Assembly: GCA_001570385.1 (NCBI GenBank)
Contig: BBYL01000030.1
Location: 1-64,000 of the forward strand
Reading direction: 5' to 3'
Length of the DNA: 64,000 nucleotides
Origin: Microtetraspora glauca
Lineage (GTDB): Bacteria; Actinomycetota; Actinomycetes; Streptosporangiales; Streptosporangiaceae
Shown here piece by piece: positions 28,645 to 37,824 of this stretch (its first letter is position 1; every line of letters begins with the position of its first letter). The notes beneath the pieces are model-generated. The model ran no database searches. It was not told the origin of the DNA and was given only the letters and a program-made list of their open reading frames with translations. Made by a program: the position numbers and the translations under genes.

Positions 28645-28866
28645 TCAGCTCTTGTGCGAGGTAGGAGGGTCGACGCCGAGGAGCTTGAGGAGCTCAGCCG
28701 TGGGGACCAGATAGGCGACGCCGACACGGATGACCCGGCACGGGAACTCGCCTTTCTTGGCCAGCTCGTACGCCTTGGTCCGGCCCAGCCCCAGCGCCCG
28801 AGCGGCGGTGAGCAGATCGACGGTGGCCGGCAGCTCGTGCAGCTCCGCCAGGGTGAAACCCTTCAT
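28645..28866 (-). CDS. Excisionase-like helix-turn-helix protein
   Basis: A 73-residue protein with ATG at 28866 behind a strong GGAGGA. It has a MerR-type/excisionase helix-turn-helix: VDLLTAARALGLGRTKAYEL, then KKGEFPCRVIRVG and YLVPTAELLKLLG. Such proteins act as excisionases or regulators in actinobacterial integrative elements. It overlaps the upstream cell-wall hydrolase gene by four bases, so it belongs to the transfer module. Confidence 0.75.
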   Translation of the reverse strand: MKGFTLAELHELPATVDLLTAARALGLGRTKAYELAKKGEFPCRVIRVGVAYLVPTAELLKLLGVDPPTSHKS

Positions 28867-29771
28867 CTCTTCTCCTCCGAAAGAAGTGCCGGGCGGGCGA
28901 ACCCGACGACATCGGACCGATCCGCATACGACGCGTAACGCACCACGTCGCCGGTCTGCGGTGCGTGGATCATCTGGCCGGGTGCGACGACCACGCCCAC
29001 GTGCCCCGGGCCATCCGACTCCGGGCGCATGAACACCAGGTCTCCCGGCTGCTCCTGACCACGAGACACCGAAGGCCCCTGCCGCCATTGATCAGCGGCA
29101 ACCCGTGGGATCGCGATCCCGGCGTACTGATAGGCGCGCATCGTCAGCCCCGAGCAGTCGAACGCTCCAGGCCCCTCCGCACCCCAGGCGTACGGCTTGC
29201 CGAGCTGCGTCCGCGCGTAAGCGATGACCCGGCCCGCGACCGCGCTCGGCGCATAAGGAAGCGAGCAGAACTCCTCCCCCACGTCAGCCGAATATCGGCG
29301 GGCGAAGCCCAGCACGTGCCGCACGTACCAGTCCGCGTGGTTGTACCGCCAGATCGCCCCATACATCCGCTCCGGAGCGCCGTTCGCCTTGAGGTACCGC
29401 GCCGCCCCCGGGATCGCGTCGGCCGGATCGTAAACGTCCGCCCGCCCGTCGCCGTTGCCGTCCACCCGGTACGCCGACCAGGTCGAGCCAAGGAACTGCA
29501 TCGGCCCCATCGCCCCTGCCGCGTTCACACCAGAAGCAGCAACTGCCCGACCGTGGTCACTCTCCGCCTTCCCAATCGCGGCCAGCACCTGCCACGGGAT
29601 CCCGTACGCCTCGCCGGCGCGCCGATAGAGCCGCAGATAATCAGGCGGGATGTCGCCCGACGAACCCGTTCCGCATCCCTCGGAGCCGCCCACCGCCGTC
29701 ACCAACAGGACCAACCCCAGCGGCAGCCCAATCGCGAGGCACAGGCCACCGGCCGCAAGCCGCGCAATCAA
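28863..29771 (-). CDS. VirB1-like lytic transglycosylase fused to NlpC/P60 peptidase
   Basis: A 302-residue envelope protein. An N-terminal hydrophobic segment (residues 7-29) anchors or exports it. A lysozyme-like SLT domain follows, with catalytic Glu70 in IGKAESDHG and GAMGPMQFLGSTW. A C-terminal NlpC/P60 domain has Cys206 in FDCSGLTMRA, His257 in GHVGVV and a third polar residue near H269. Two-domain muralytic enzymes of this type open the cell wall for conjugation machines of Gram-positive bacteria. It is transcribed away from the main transfer operon. Confidence 0.88.
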   Translation of the reverse strand: MIARLAAGGLCLAIGLPLGLVLLVTAVGGSEGCGTGSSGDIPPDYLRLYRRAGEAYGIPWQVLAAIGKAESDHGRAVAASGVNAAGAMGPMQFLGSTWSAYRVDGNGDGRADVYDPADAIPGAARYLKANGAPERMYGAIWRYNHADWYVRHVLGFARRYSADVGEEFCSLPYAPSAVAGRVIAYARTQLGKPYAWGAEGPGAFDCSGLTMRAYQYAGIAIPRVAADQWRQGPSVSRGQEQPGDLVFMRPESDGPGHVGVVVAPGQMIHAPQTGDVVRYASYADRSDVVGFARPALLSEEKR

Positions 29772-29786
29772 CGGGACCGCCCGGAA

Positions 29787-30065
29787 TCACAGCTCCTCGG
29801 CGCGCTCCCGTGCCTGCCGTGCGGCGACCCGCCCGGCACCCGGCCTGCCCTGCTGATCATCTTCGTCGCCCCCAACTACCGGATGGGGCTGTCGCAGCAC
29901 GTCGAGGACCGCACTCCAGGAGTACCGGTAGTCCTTTCCGGTCCGGAGCGCGGGGATCTGACCGGCGTTCGCCATCCGCCGGACCGTCTGAGCCGACAGG
30001 CCGAGCTTGGCGGCGAGTTCCTTGGTGGTCAGCACATCCGGGTCACGGCCGAGCGGCTCGGTCAT
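29787..30065 (-). CDS. Helix-turn-helix (MerR/excisionase-type) DNA-binding protein
   Basis: A 92-residue protein. I chose the ATG at 30065 because an AGGAGG lies just upstream. The core LTTKELAAKLGLSAQTVRRM followed by ANAGQIPALRTGKDYRYS is the classic excisionase-family helix-turn-helix. The C-terminus is charged and disordered. It is divergent from the conjugation operon and likely regulates the shared intergenic region or excision. Confidence 0.8.
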   Translation of the reverse strand: MTEPLGRDPDVLTTKELAAKLGLSAQTVRRMANAGQIPALRTGKDYRYSWSAVLDVLRQPHPVVGGDEDDQQGRPGAGRVAARQARERAEEL

Positions 30066-30242
30066 GGTCACTCCTCCTGGTCGGCGGTTCCCCGACAAGT
30101 CTCCCCCAGCGAAGCTACGACAGCACGCCATGTGAATATCTGACGCTTGATGAAGCTGTTTGACATTGCTTGCGCTCCACATCTTGCCCACGTAACGTGT
30201 CGATCACGCTACTCAACGTCAAAGATGTCTCGGGGGCGAGTG

Positions 30243-30533
30243 ATGCTGATCCACACGGTGCTCGACATGGCCCAGGCCGTGCCCGTCCCGAACCCGGAAC
30301 CGATCGCGCCGCCCGGCCTGAAAAAGCCGATCAACACGATCCTCGGCTGGGGCAAGTGGGGCGTCATCGTCTCCGGCGTCGCCGGTCTGCTCATCTGCGG
30401 CGCGCAGATGGCCATCGGCCGCAAGAACCGCTCCTCATTCGCGGCCGACGGGGCCTCCGGCATCCCCTGGGTGCTCGGCGGGCTCAGCCTGGCCGCCACC
30501 GCATCCGGCATCGTCGGAATGTTCCTCGGATGA
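30243..30533 (+). CDS. Small two-TM membrane protein, pilin/VirB2-like position
   Basis: A 96-residue protein (ATG 30243; GTG 30240 directly before it is also possible). It has two hydrophobic helices, WGVIVSGVAGLLICGAQMAI near residues 39-58 and PWVLGGLSLAATASGIVGMF near the C-terminus, joined by a basic loop. Its size, topology and place at the head of a conjugation operon suggest a TrbC/VirB2-type membrane component. It overlaps the next gene by four bases. The sequence itself shows no diagnostic motif. Confidence 0.6.
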   Translation: MLIHTVLDMAQAVPVPNPEPIAPPGLKKPINTILGWGKWGVIVSGVAGLLICGAQMAIGRKNRSSFAADGASGIPWVLGGLSLAATASGIVGMFLG

Positions 30534-31141
30534 GGGCCGCGACCCTGGCTGCGGCAGCCGTATTGCTCGCCGGGTGTTCTCACACTGCCTCGACTCCGGC
30601 GCCGACGGCCCCGCTCACCTGGCAGGACTTCCACGGCGTACGGCTCCCGTTGTCCAGCGCGGATGGACCCCACACGCTGAAGAACGACCATGCCGAGGGC
30701 TTCGCCCGCACCCGGCAGGGAGCGCTGCTCGCCGCGCTGCACATCGCGGTACGCGCGAACGCCCAATGGGGACCAGACGTCTTCGAGTCCACCATCACAC
30801 GACAGGTCACCGGCTCCGACGCCGCTCAGCTCCTCGACAAGACGCGCCAGCAGTACGAGGAAAGCCGCCGCGAAGCCGGCCTCCCGGCGGGGAGTCCGCT
30901 CGGGCAGGCCTACGTGACCGAGGAGGCGTACCGCTGGGAGAGCTACACCCCGGACGCGGCAACGGTGGACATCGTCAGCGCCGGGCCCTCGGCCGCTGGG
31001 ACGACCGTACGCGCCTCGACCCGCGTCCAGCTCATCTGGCGCGACGGCGACTGGCGCGTGATCGCCCCACTCGGTGGCGACTGGGGCAACGCGGCATCCG
31101 AGCTCAAGCAGCTCGACGGCTACACCATGTTCGAGGAGTGA
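30530..31141 (+). CDS. Lipoprotein of the conjugation operon
   Basis: A 203-residue protein from the ATG overlapping the preceding stop. A short signal peptide ends in the lipobox LLAGC (Cys about 16), so it should be a lipid-anchored surface protein. The mature part has no motif I recognise; TWQDFHGVRLPLSSADGP and LIWRDGDWRVIAP are the most distinctive segments, the latter resembling the fold of small NTF2-like VirB8-type periplasmic proteins. A role in the transfer channel is inferred from context only. Confidence 0.65.
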   Translation: MRAATLAAAAVLLAGCSHTASTPAPTAPLTWQDFHGVRLPLSSADGPHTLKNDHAEGFARTRQGALLAALHIAVRANAQWGPDVFESTITRQVTGSDAAQLLDKTRQQYEESRREAGLPAGSPLGQAYVTEEAYRWESYTPDAATVDIVSAGPSAAGTTVRASTRVQLIWRDGDWRVIAPLGGDWGNAASELKQLDGYTMFEE

Positions 31142-31147
31142 CCGATC

Positions 31148-32392
31148 ATGCCGTGCTCCTCCCTGATCTCTCCCGTCTGCGTCGTCGGCGAACAGGTGGC
31201 GGGGCAACTCGCCGCCGGAGCCGCCAACGGCGTACTCGGTGAAATCGCCAAGTCCATCCAGGACGCCGTCGCGTGGGTGGTCGGCAACACCGTCTCATGG
31301 TGGGTGAAGATCCCCTCACCTGATCTCGCCACGGAATCCGCCGTGGACCGCATCCGCCAGTGGACGCTCCCGATCACCGCGGCGGTGGCCGTACTCGGCC
31401 TGATCAGCGCCGGCGCGAAGATGGCGCTGACCCGCAAGGCGAGCCCGCTCGTCGACGCTGGCTCCGGTCTGGTCGTCCTCACGGCGACCTCGACGGTCGG
31501 CGTGCTCACCGCCTCGATGCTCGTAAGTGCCGGCGACTCGTGGTCGAGCTGGGTGCTCGACTCCGCCGCCCAGGGCGACTTCGGCAAGCGCCTCACCACC
31601 GTGCTCGGCCTGAGCGCGGCAGCTCCCGGGGTCGTGGTCGTACTCGGCATCATCGCGATCCTTGTCGCCGCACTGCAGGCCGTACTCATGCTGTTCCGGG
31701 AAGCGGCGCTCATCATCCTCGCCGGACTGCTGCCCCTCGCCGCATCCGGTTCGATGACCACGCTGACCAAGCCCTGGTTCCGTAAGGTCACCGGCTGGAT
31801 GCTGGCACTCATCTTCTACAAGCCCGCCGCTGCCGCCGTGTACGCGACCACGTTCACGATGATCGGCGACGGCAAGGACCCGCGAACCACCCTCATGGGG
31901 TTCGCGATGATGCTCATGTCACTGATCGCGATGCCGGTGCTGATGAAGTTCTTCACCTGGACGACCGGCTCCCTCGCAGCAGCGGGCAGCGGCGGCGGCA
32001 TCCTCGGCGCGAGCGTCGCCGGAGCGGTGGCCGTCGGCGCGTTCCGCACGGCGGCCCCGGCGCAGGCGGCGGACGCGAACGCGCACGCGAGCTTCCTGGC
32101 GAGCCAGCTCGGCGGCGAGAAAGCGACGCGCGGTGCCGCGCCCACTCCGCCTCCAGGCGACTCCCGGAGTACGGCGAGCGGCAGTGGCGCGACACCGGCG
32201 GCCGGCGCTACGGCGAGCCCGAGCACGACAACCGGAACCACCGCCGCGACCAGCGCCAAGGCAGGCGGGAGCGCAGCAGCGGCGGGAAGCGCGGCCGGAC
32301 CTGCGGGTGCCGCCGCCGTCACCGTGGTGAACGGCCTGGCCACCGGCGCGCGCAAGGCCGCGGCCACGATGCGAGAGGACCGGACATCATGA
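31148..32392 (+). CDS. VirB6/TrbL-like polytopic membrane protein
   Basis: A 414-residue protein with about six hydrophobic helices between residues 75 and 300, among them LPITAAVAVLGLISAGAKMA, VVVVLGIIAILVAALQAVLM and TTLMGFAMMLMSLIAMPVLM. A long Ala/Gly/Ser/Thr-rich, low-complexity tail (about 300-414) follows. VirB6/TrbL proteins form the inner-membrane channel of type IV secretion. It overlaps the SCO6880 gene by four bases. The large soluble tail is common in actinobacterial versions. Confidence 0.75.
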   Translation: MPCSSLISPVCVVGEQVAGQLAAGAANGVLGEIAKSIQDAVAWVVGNTVSWWVKIPSPDLATESAVDRIRQWTLPITAAVAVLGLISAGAKMALTRKASPLVDAGSGLVVLTATSTVGVLTASMLVSAGDSWSSWVLDSAAQGDFGKRLTTVLGLSAAAPGVVVVLGIIAILVAALQAVLMLFREAALIILAGLLPLAASGSMTTLTKPWFRKVTGWMLALIFYKPAAAAVYATTFTMIGDGKDPRTTLMGFAMMLMSLIAMPVLMKFFTWTTGSLAAAGSGGGILGASVAGAVAVGAFRTAAPAQAADANAHASFLASQLGGEKATRGAAPTPPPGDSRSTASGSGATPAAGATASPSTTTGTTAATSAKAGGSAAAAGSAAGPAGAAAVTVVNGLATGARKAAATMREDRTS

Positions 32393-33837
32393 CGGAGGTC
32401 CGCACGTACGGCGGCTGGCGCAGGCGGCGCGGCCTCGGCCTGCTCGGCCTGGGCACGACGGGTACGCTCATCCTGCTGGGAGCAGTCGCGACCCTGATCC
32501 TGACCGTCTCGATCGATCCTCGGATAACCCTCTACGCCGGGCCGCCCGCGATCCTCGCCGGAGCGCTCGTCCTGCTTCGTGTGGGTGGCACGCCGGTCGG
32601 GCACCTCATCCTCCGCCAGATCCGCTGGTCGTACGGCAAAGCGCGCGGCCACACGACGTACCAGTCAGGTGCGATCGTCGCGCACCCGCGCGCGTTCCGG
32701 CTCCCAGGAGTGCTGGCCACCACGCAGCTCCTGTCGGCCGACGACGGGTTCGGCCAGCACTACGGCGTCGTCTGGGACCGCCGCACCGGCCTGTTCACCG
32801 CGACGCTGAAGGTCGTCCCGGCGTCCACCTGGCTGGCGGAGCGGAGCGATGCGGACACCTGGGTCGCCAACTGGGGCGGCTGGCTCGCCTCGCTCGGCCA
32901 CCTGCCCGCGGTCCGGTGGGTGACCGTCACCATCTACACCGCGCCCGAGTCAGGGTCCACACTGTCCGACACCGTCGGCCAGGCCCTCTCCCCCGGCGCT
33001 CCCGCCGCCGCAGTCCGCCTCATCGAGCAGCTCGTCGAGACCGCGCCGAGAACCGCCGCCGACGTGAACACCTACGTCAGCGTGACCTTCGACCCGACCC
33101 GCTCCCCCACCTCCGTCAACGACCTCACCTCCGCGATCGGCGAGCTGAGCCGCACCCTGGACGGCCTGGCCTCCGCGCTCGGCGCCTGCGGCGTGACAGT
33201 AACCGGACGAGCGACCGCCACCGAACTGGCCAGGGTCATCCGCTGCGCCTTCGACCCCGCCGCCCGTGCCGACGCCGTACGGGCTGAAGACCTGACCTGG
33301 GCGGACGCCGGTCCGATCGGAGCCGAAGAGCACATGGACCACTACCGGCACGACAGCGGTGTCAGCGTGAGCTGGGCCTGGCATGAGCCGCCCCGGCAGA
33401 ACGTCCCCGCCGACGTGCTCAGCCGCCTGGTCGCCCCCGGTCCGTTCCCCAAGCGGGTGAGTGTGCAGTACCGGCCGCTACCAGCCGCCGAGGCCACCCG
33501 TGTCCTGGAGGACGAGGTCAACGCCGCCGCGTTCCGCGAGCACTACCGCCGCAGGACCGGCCGGGACGAGACCGCCCGTGACGCCTTCGACCAGGCACGG
33601 GCCCGGCAGGCCGCCGCCGAGGAGGCCACCGGAGCCGGGGTCACGCTGGTCACCCTCTACGTCACGACCACGGTCACCAACCTCGGCGACCTGCCCCGCG
33701 CGGTCTCGGCGACCGAAGCGGCCGCCGAGGGATCGCGTATCCGCCTGCGCCGCCTGTGGGCCGGGCAGTCCGCCGGGTTCGCGACCACGCTGCCCTGCGG
33801 CGTGTGCCCCGCCGAGCTGGCGAGGAGGTCATCATGA
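32389..33837 (+). CDS. SCO6880-family conjugation protein
   Basis: A 482-residue protein with two N-terminal transmembrane helices (GTLILLGAVATLILTVS and ITLYAGPPAILAGALVLLRV) and a soluble domain with WDRRTGLFTATLKV. The arrangement matches SCO6880-family proteins of actinobacterial conjugative elements, which resemble PrgI joined to the N-terminal domain of VirB4. The VirB4-like ATPase is the next gene with a four-base overlap, so together the two give a split VirB4. Confidence 0.8.
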   Translation: MTEVRTYGGWRRRRGLGLLGLGTTGTLILLGAVATLILTVSIDPRITLYAGPPAILAGALVLLRVGGTPVGHLILRQIRWSYGKARGHTTYQSGAIVAHPRAFRLPGVLATTQLLSADDGFGQHYGVVWDRRTGLFTATLKVVPASTWLAERSDADTWVANWGGWLASLGHLPAVRWVTVTIYTAPESGSTLSDTVGQALSPGAPAAAVRLIEQLVETAPRTAADVNTYVSVTFDPTRSPTSVNDLTSAIGELSRTLDGLASALGACGVTVTGRATATELARVIRCAFDPAARADAVRAEDLTWADAGPIGAEEHMDHYRHDSGVSVSWAWHEPPRQNVPADVLSRLVAPGPFPKRVSVQYRPLPAAEATRVLEDEVNAAAFREHYRRRTGRDETARDAFDQARARQAAAEEATGAGVTLVTLYVTTTVTNLGDLPRAVSATEAAAEGSRIRLRRLWAGQSAGFATTLPCGVCPAELARRSS

Positions 33838-35213
33838 CGTCGTCGCGTGGCTGGCGGGAGCCGTACGGCGGGCGCGCGGTGCACGTCGAGGCAGGAGCGG
33901 AGTTCCAGGCGACCACGACGCAGGTCTGCGGACTGTTCCCGTTCGTCGCCGGTTCGGGCTCGCCCGCCGTCGGCACCCCGATCGGCCGCCACCAGCTCTT
34001 CGGCGAGGTCGTCTGCCTCGATCCCCTGACCTGGCTGCGCGCAGGTCTGGTCACCAACCCGGGCGTCTTCGTGCTCGGCCAGCCCGGCACCGGCAAGTCC
34101 ACGTTCGTCAAGCGGCTGATCACCGGCTCGATCGCCTTCGGCTCGACCGCGCTCATCCTCGGCGACACCAAGCCGGACTACACGATGCTCGTCGAGCATG
34201 TCGGCGGGCAGGTCATCCGGGTCGGGCGCGGGCTCGACCGGATCAACCCACTGGACACCGGCCCGCTCAGCGCCGCCGTGCGCAACCTGCGCGGAGCCGA
34301 GGCCGAGCGGACCCGCTGGGAGGTCCGCGGTCGGCGGCTCTCCCTGCTCATGGCCCTCTGCACGCTGGTACGGGAGGCCCCGGTCAGCAACGCCGAGGAG
34401 GTCATCCTCGGCCGCGCGATCGACCTGCTCGACGAGCGCCTGGCCGAACCGACGATCCCCGACGTGCTCGCCGTACTGGAAGAAGGACCAGAGGCTATCC
34501 GCTCGGCCGCACGCGCGGAGCAGCCGGAGCGATATCGCGACCGCGTCAGCGACCTGGTCTTCACCCTGGAACTGCTGTGCACCGGCTCGCTCGCGGGCGT
34601 CTTCGACGGGCCGACCACGTGCCCGATCGACCTCGACGCGCCCGCCGTCTCCGTTGATATCTCCCGCGTCGGCGCAGCCGGCGACAAACTGCTCACCGCC
34701 GCGATGCTGTGCACCTGGGCGTACGGCTTCGCCATGGTCGACGGAGCGGCGGGCGGGCCACGACGCTCCTACCTCGGAGTAATGGACGAGCTGTGGCGAG
34801 CTCTGCGCGGAGCACCCGGCCTGGTCGAGTACGCCGACAGCCTGACCCGGCTCAACCGCGCCAAGGGCATGGCGTCCATCATGATCACTCATTCGCTGGC
34901 CGACCTCGACGCGCTCCGTACCGAGGAGGATCGGGCCAAGGCGCGCGGCTTCATCGATCGGAGCGCCATCACCGTTCTGGCCGGACTGCCACCGCGCGAG
35001 CTGGCTCGGGTCAGCGAGATCACCCGGCTGACCCGGCCCGAGCAGGAGTTGGTGGCCTCGTGGTCCGCGCCGGACTCCTGGCAGGCCGGAGCCCGACACC
35101 CAGGACGTGGCAAGTACCTCATCAAGACCGGCGACCGGCTCGGCATCCCGGTCGAGCTGTCGCTCGTGGGCATCGAGCGCGAGCTCTACGACACCGACCA
35201 GGCGATCCGGTGA
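33834..35213 (+). CDS. VirB4-like conjugation ATPase
   Basis: A 459-residue ATPase from ATG 33834, with an in-frame shadow upstream inside SCO6880. Walker A is VLGQPGTGKSTFVKRL near residues 79-94, GDTKPDYTMLVEHVGG follows, and Walker B is YLGVMDELWRAL near 312-323. It lacks the N-terminal VirB4 domain, which is apparently supplied by the preceding SCO6880 protein. It energises assembly of the transfer channel at the inner membrane. Its stop overlaps the GTG start of the coupling protein. Confidence 0.87.
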   Translation: MTSSRGWREPYGGRAVHVEAGAEFQATTTQVCGLFPFVAGSGSPAVGTPIGRHQLFGEVVCLDPLTWLRAGLVTNPGVFVLGQPGTGKSTFVKRLITGSIAFGSTALILGDTKPDYTMLVEHVGGQVIRVGRGLDRINPLDTGPLSAAVRNLRGAEAERTRWEVRGRRLSLLMALCTLVREAPVSNAEEVILGRAIDLLDERLAEPTIPDVLAVLEEGPEAIRSAARAEQPERYRDRVSDLVFTLELLCTGSLAGVFDGPTTCPIDLDAPAVSVDISRVGAAGDKLLTAAMLCTWAYGFAMVDGAAGGPRRSYLGVMDELWRALRGAPGLVEYADSLTRLNRAKGMASIMITHSLADLDALRTEEDRAKARGFIDRSAITVLAGLPPRELARVSEITRLTRPEQELVASWSAPDSWQAGARHPGRGKYLIKTGDRLGIPVELSLVGIERELYDTDQAIR

Positions 35214-36943
35214 CCCGCGCGATCGGACCGCGCGCCGGCTTGCATGGGGCGACCGGTGGCTGGGCGCTTCTGCTCGCCTGTTGGGGCGTCATCGGTTTTT
35301 TCTGGCTGATCTGGATGGCGGCCTGGATCGGGAGTCGTCTGTTCGGCGGCCGGGTGAGCGACTTCGGTTTCGCGTTTGTCTCCGACGTGGTCGCCGGCCG
35401 CACGGCTGCCGCATGGCCCGGAACCCCGACCGCCGCCGTGGTGGTCGTCTCCGTACTGCTGGTCTCGCTGGCGGTGGCCGCGGTCGTGGGCGGCTGGTGG
35501 CTGATCGTTCGGTGCCTTCCCGATCCCGGCGACCCGGTCGCCGCACTGGCCGACAATCCGGGTCTGGCTTCGTTGCGACCAGAGGCCGCGGCCCTCAAGG
35601 CGCGTGAGCTGCGCCGTACGCTGACGGGCGCGCCGGCTCCGGGAGACATCGGTCTCGCGCTCGGCGACCTGATGCGGGGCGGCCCCACGCTGTACGCCTC
35701 GTGGGAGGACACGATCGTCGCCTTCATGGCGCCGCGGTCGGGAAAGACGACCTGCCTGAGCATCCCGTACGTGCTGTCGGCTCCGGGCCCGGTCATCGCG
35801 ACGTCCAACAAGGCGGACCTGTGGGCGGCGACCGCCGTACTGCGCGCCGAGCGTGGGACGACGTGGCTGTTCGACCCGCAGCGCATCACCTACCAGGAGC
35901 AGGCCTGGTGGTGGGATCCGCTCCGCGATCTCCGCAATGTGGAGGACGCGCACCGGCTGGCCGGGCACTTCGTGCTCACCGTCGACGACGGCCAGAAGCG
36001 CGACCTGTGGGGACCGGCGGCTCAGGACCTGCTCTGCACGCTGTTCCTCGCCGCCGCCACCTCCGGGCGTACGCTCCGCGACGTCGCCAGGTGGCTGGAC
36101 GCGCCGGCCGTACCGACCCCGGTCGAGTTGCTGGACGCGGCTGGGTTCGCGCTGCTCGCGTCGTCGCTGCGCGGTGCGCAGAACGGAGCGGTGGAGACGC
36201 GGGACGGCATCTACCAGACCGCGCGCACGGCGACCAAGGCCCTGCGCGACGAAGCGATCATCTCCTGGGTGACACCGTCGTCGCTCCCGAGCCTCGACCT
36301 GTCCGGCCTGGCCTGCGGAAGCGACACCTTGTACTTGCTGTCGAAGTCCCGGTCGGCGGCGGCTCCACTGATCGCCGCGCTGACCGACGCGGCGATGCGC
36401 GCGGCGGAGCGGCGGGCCGAGCGGATGGGCGGGCGACTCGACCCACCGATGGTGGTCTCGCTGGACGAGGCGGCCAACATCTGCCGCATCGCCGACCTGC
36501 CCGAGCTGTACAGCCACCTCGGCTCCCGGGGCATCGTGCCGGTGACCATCCTCCAGTCGTACGAGCAGGGCGTCACGGTGTGGGGCGAAGCGGGCATGGC
36601 CGCCCTGTGGGGCGCCGCTACCTGCAAGGTCATCGGAGCCGGAGTGGACTCCCCTCGCCTCGCTCGCGACCTCGCCACTCTCGTCGGCCAGCACGACGTA
36701 CCGGTGCGTTCGGTCTCGTACGGCGACGGGCGCGCCTCCGAGCAGGTCTCGCTGCGGCGGCAGGACATCCTCGAACCGGCCGCGATCCGCGCCTTGACGC
36801 CAGGTACGGCGCTGCTGCTGGCCACCGGCGGCCGTCCGGCCCTGATCTCGCTTTTGCCCTGGTATCGAAGCCGCGACGCGGCGCGCATCCAGGCCTGCCG
36901 GGACTCGCTCGAACAGTTGATCATGGAAGGTGCGGGCAGATGA
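35210..36943 (+). CDS. VirD4/TraD-type coupling protein
   Basis: A 577-residue product from GTG 35210, which shares bases with the VirB4 stop. Two N-terminal membrane helices (WALLLACWGVIGFFWLIWMA and VVVVSVLLVSLAVAAVVGGW) precede the cytosolic ATPase. Walker A is MAPRSGKTTCLSIPYV near residues 171-186 and Walker B is MVVSLDEAANICRI near 411-424, as in TraG/VirD4 coupling proteins. Such proteins deliver the relaxase-DNA complex to the channel. No relaxase gene is visible in the window. Confidence 0.88.
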   Translation: MTRAIGPRAGLHGATGGWALLLACWGVIGFFWLIWMAAWIGSRLFGGRVSDFGFAFVSDVVAGRTAAAWPGTPTAAVVVVSVLLVSLAVAAVVGGWWLIVRCLPDPGDPVAALADNPGLASLRPEAAALKARELRRTLTGAPAPGDIGLALGDLMRGGPTLYASWEDTIVAFMAPRSGKTTCLSIPYVLSAPGPVIATSNKADLWAATAVLRAERGTTWLFDPQRITYQEQAWWWDPLRDLRNVEDAHRLAGHFVLTVDDGQKRDLWGPAAQDLLCTLFLAAATSGRTLRDVARWLDAPAVPTPVELLDAAGFALLASSLRGAQNGAVETRDGIYQTARTATKALRDEAIISWVTPSSLPSLDLSGLACGSDTLYLLSKSRSAAAPLIAALTDAAMRAAERRAERMGGRLDPPMVVSLDEAANICRIADLPELYSHLGSRGIVPVTILQSYEQGVTVWGEAGMAALWGAATCKVIGAGVDSPRLARDLATLVGQHDVPVRSVSYGDGRASEQVSLRRQDILEPAAIRALTPGTALLLATGGRPALISLLPWYRSRDAARIQACRDSLEQLIMEGAGR

Positions 36944-37317
36944 ACGAACCGATGTACGGCTCGGTGGAGGAGTGGGTGACCGAGCGGTTCGTGCCGATGT
37001 ACCGGCGGACGCTCGGCGGCGAATTCAGATGGTGTGCCCAATGGTGGAAGCACGCCGAAGCGATCTCGCGCCTCACCGCGCTCTGGCACGCCTGGGAGAC
37101 GCTGCGACTGGAACCCGGCACCGGGATGGGCGTCTGGTATCGCGACCACCTCGACCACCAGCTCCCGATCCTGCTCGGCGCACGCGGCCCCTTCTACCAG
37201 TGCAGTGAGGACGAGCACCTCGAACCGCACCTGGCCACCGTCGAACCCGCCCCTCCGGGATGGTGGTCGGTGCCTGCGGAGGTCCCGTCCAGTGACGGCT
37301 TGTCCACAATCGGCTGA
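36940..37317 (+). CDS. DUF4913-type protein
   Basis: A 125-residue protein whose ATG overlaps the coupling-protein stop. The N-terminal pattern EEWVTERFVPMYRRTLGG, followed by WCAQWWKHAEAISRLTALW and WYRDHLDHQLPILL, matches DUF4913, a family that accompanies actinobacterial conjugation genes. Its function is unknown. The C-terminal 40 residues are acidic and proline-rich. Confidence 0.75.
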   Translation: MNEPMYGSVEEWVTERFVPMYRRTLGGEFRWCAQWWKHAEAISRLTALWHAWETLRLEPGTGMGVWYRDHLDHQLPILLGARGPFYQCSEDEHLEPHLATVEPAPPGWWSVPAEVPSSDGLSTIG

Positions 37318-37395
37318 TCGTCCACAGAACCGCGTTCTGCGACAGGTACAGGCGGTGAACGCCGCCAGCATCATCAGCAGCGGAAGGAGAGAGAC

Positions 37396-37824
37396 GTGCT
37401 CAACCACTACTACGACGGCCTCGGCACCCTGCGTTACGCGGACCGCTCGTCGGTCACCGCCGCGGCGGCGGACACGTTCGCCATCATCGCCGCAACCCTG
37501 AAAGCGAAGGAGGACAGCTGCCCACCCGAGCTGCACGCCTGCTACGCGTATGCGGGGCAAGAAGCCATCGAGGGGCTTGCCGAACTCACCGCGCAGATCG
37601 ATGAACGAGACGTACCCAGCCTCATCGCCACGTGGACCGAGCAGTTGGAGATCGAGGACGACGGCAGCCATCACGCCGACCTCGACGGGGTCAACAGACT
37701 CGCTGCTCTGACGTGCGAACTGCTGCTTGACGTCGTCAAGCGGTACCCCGAGCCAGCCGCGAAGCTCGCCCTGCTCAACGCCGCGGCGAACGCAGGCCGG
37801 ATCCGGGACCTGACGGCGGCATGA
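37396..37824 (+). CDS. Hypothetical protein of the conjugation operon
   Basis: A 142-residue, mostly helical, acidic protein (MLNHYYDGLGTLRYAD at the start). I do not recognise the family. It is preceded by a good ribosome site (GGAAGGAGAGAG) and overlaps the following gene by four bases, so it belongs to the same transcript. Confidence 0.65.
   Translation: MLNHYYDGLGTLRYADRSSVTAAAADTFAIIAATLKAKEDSCPPELHACYAYAGQEAIEGLAELTAQIDERDVPSLIATWTEQLEIEDDGSHHADLDGVNRLAALTCELLLDVVKRYPEPAAKLALLNAAANAGRIRDLTAA

Noticed and set aside
30160-30190. TTGACA at 30160-30165 as a -35 box for the conjugation operon
   Set aside because: No convincing -10 hexamer at 16-18 bp spacing; too weak to list as a promoter.
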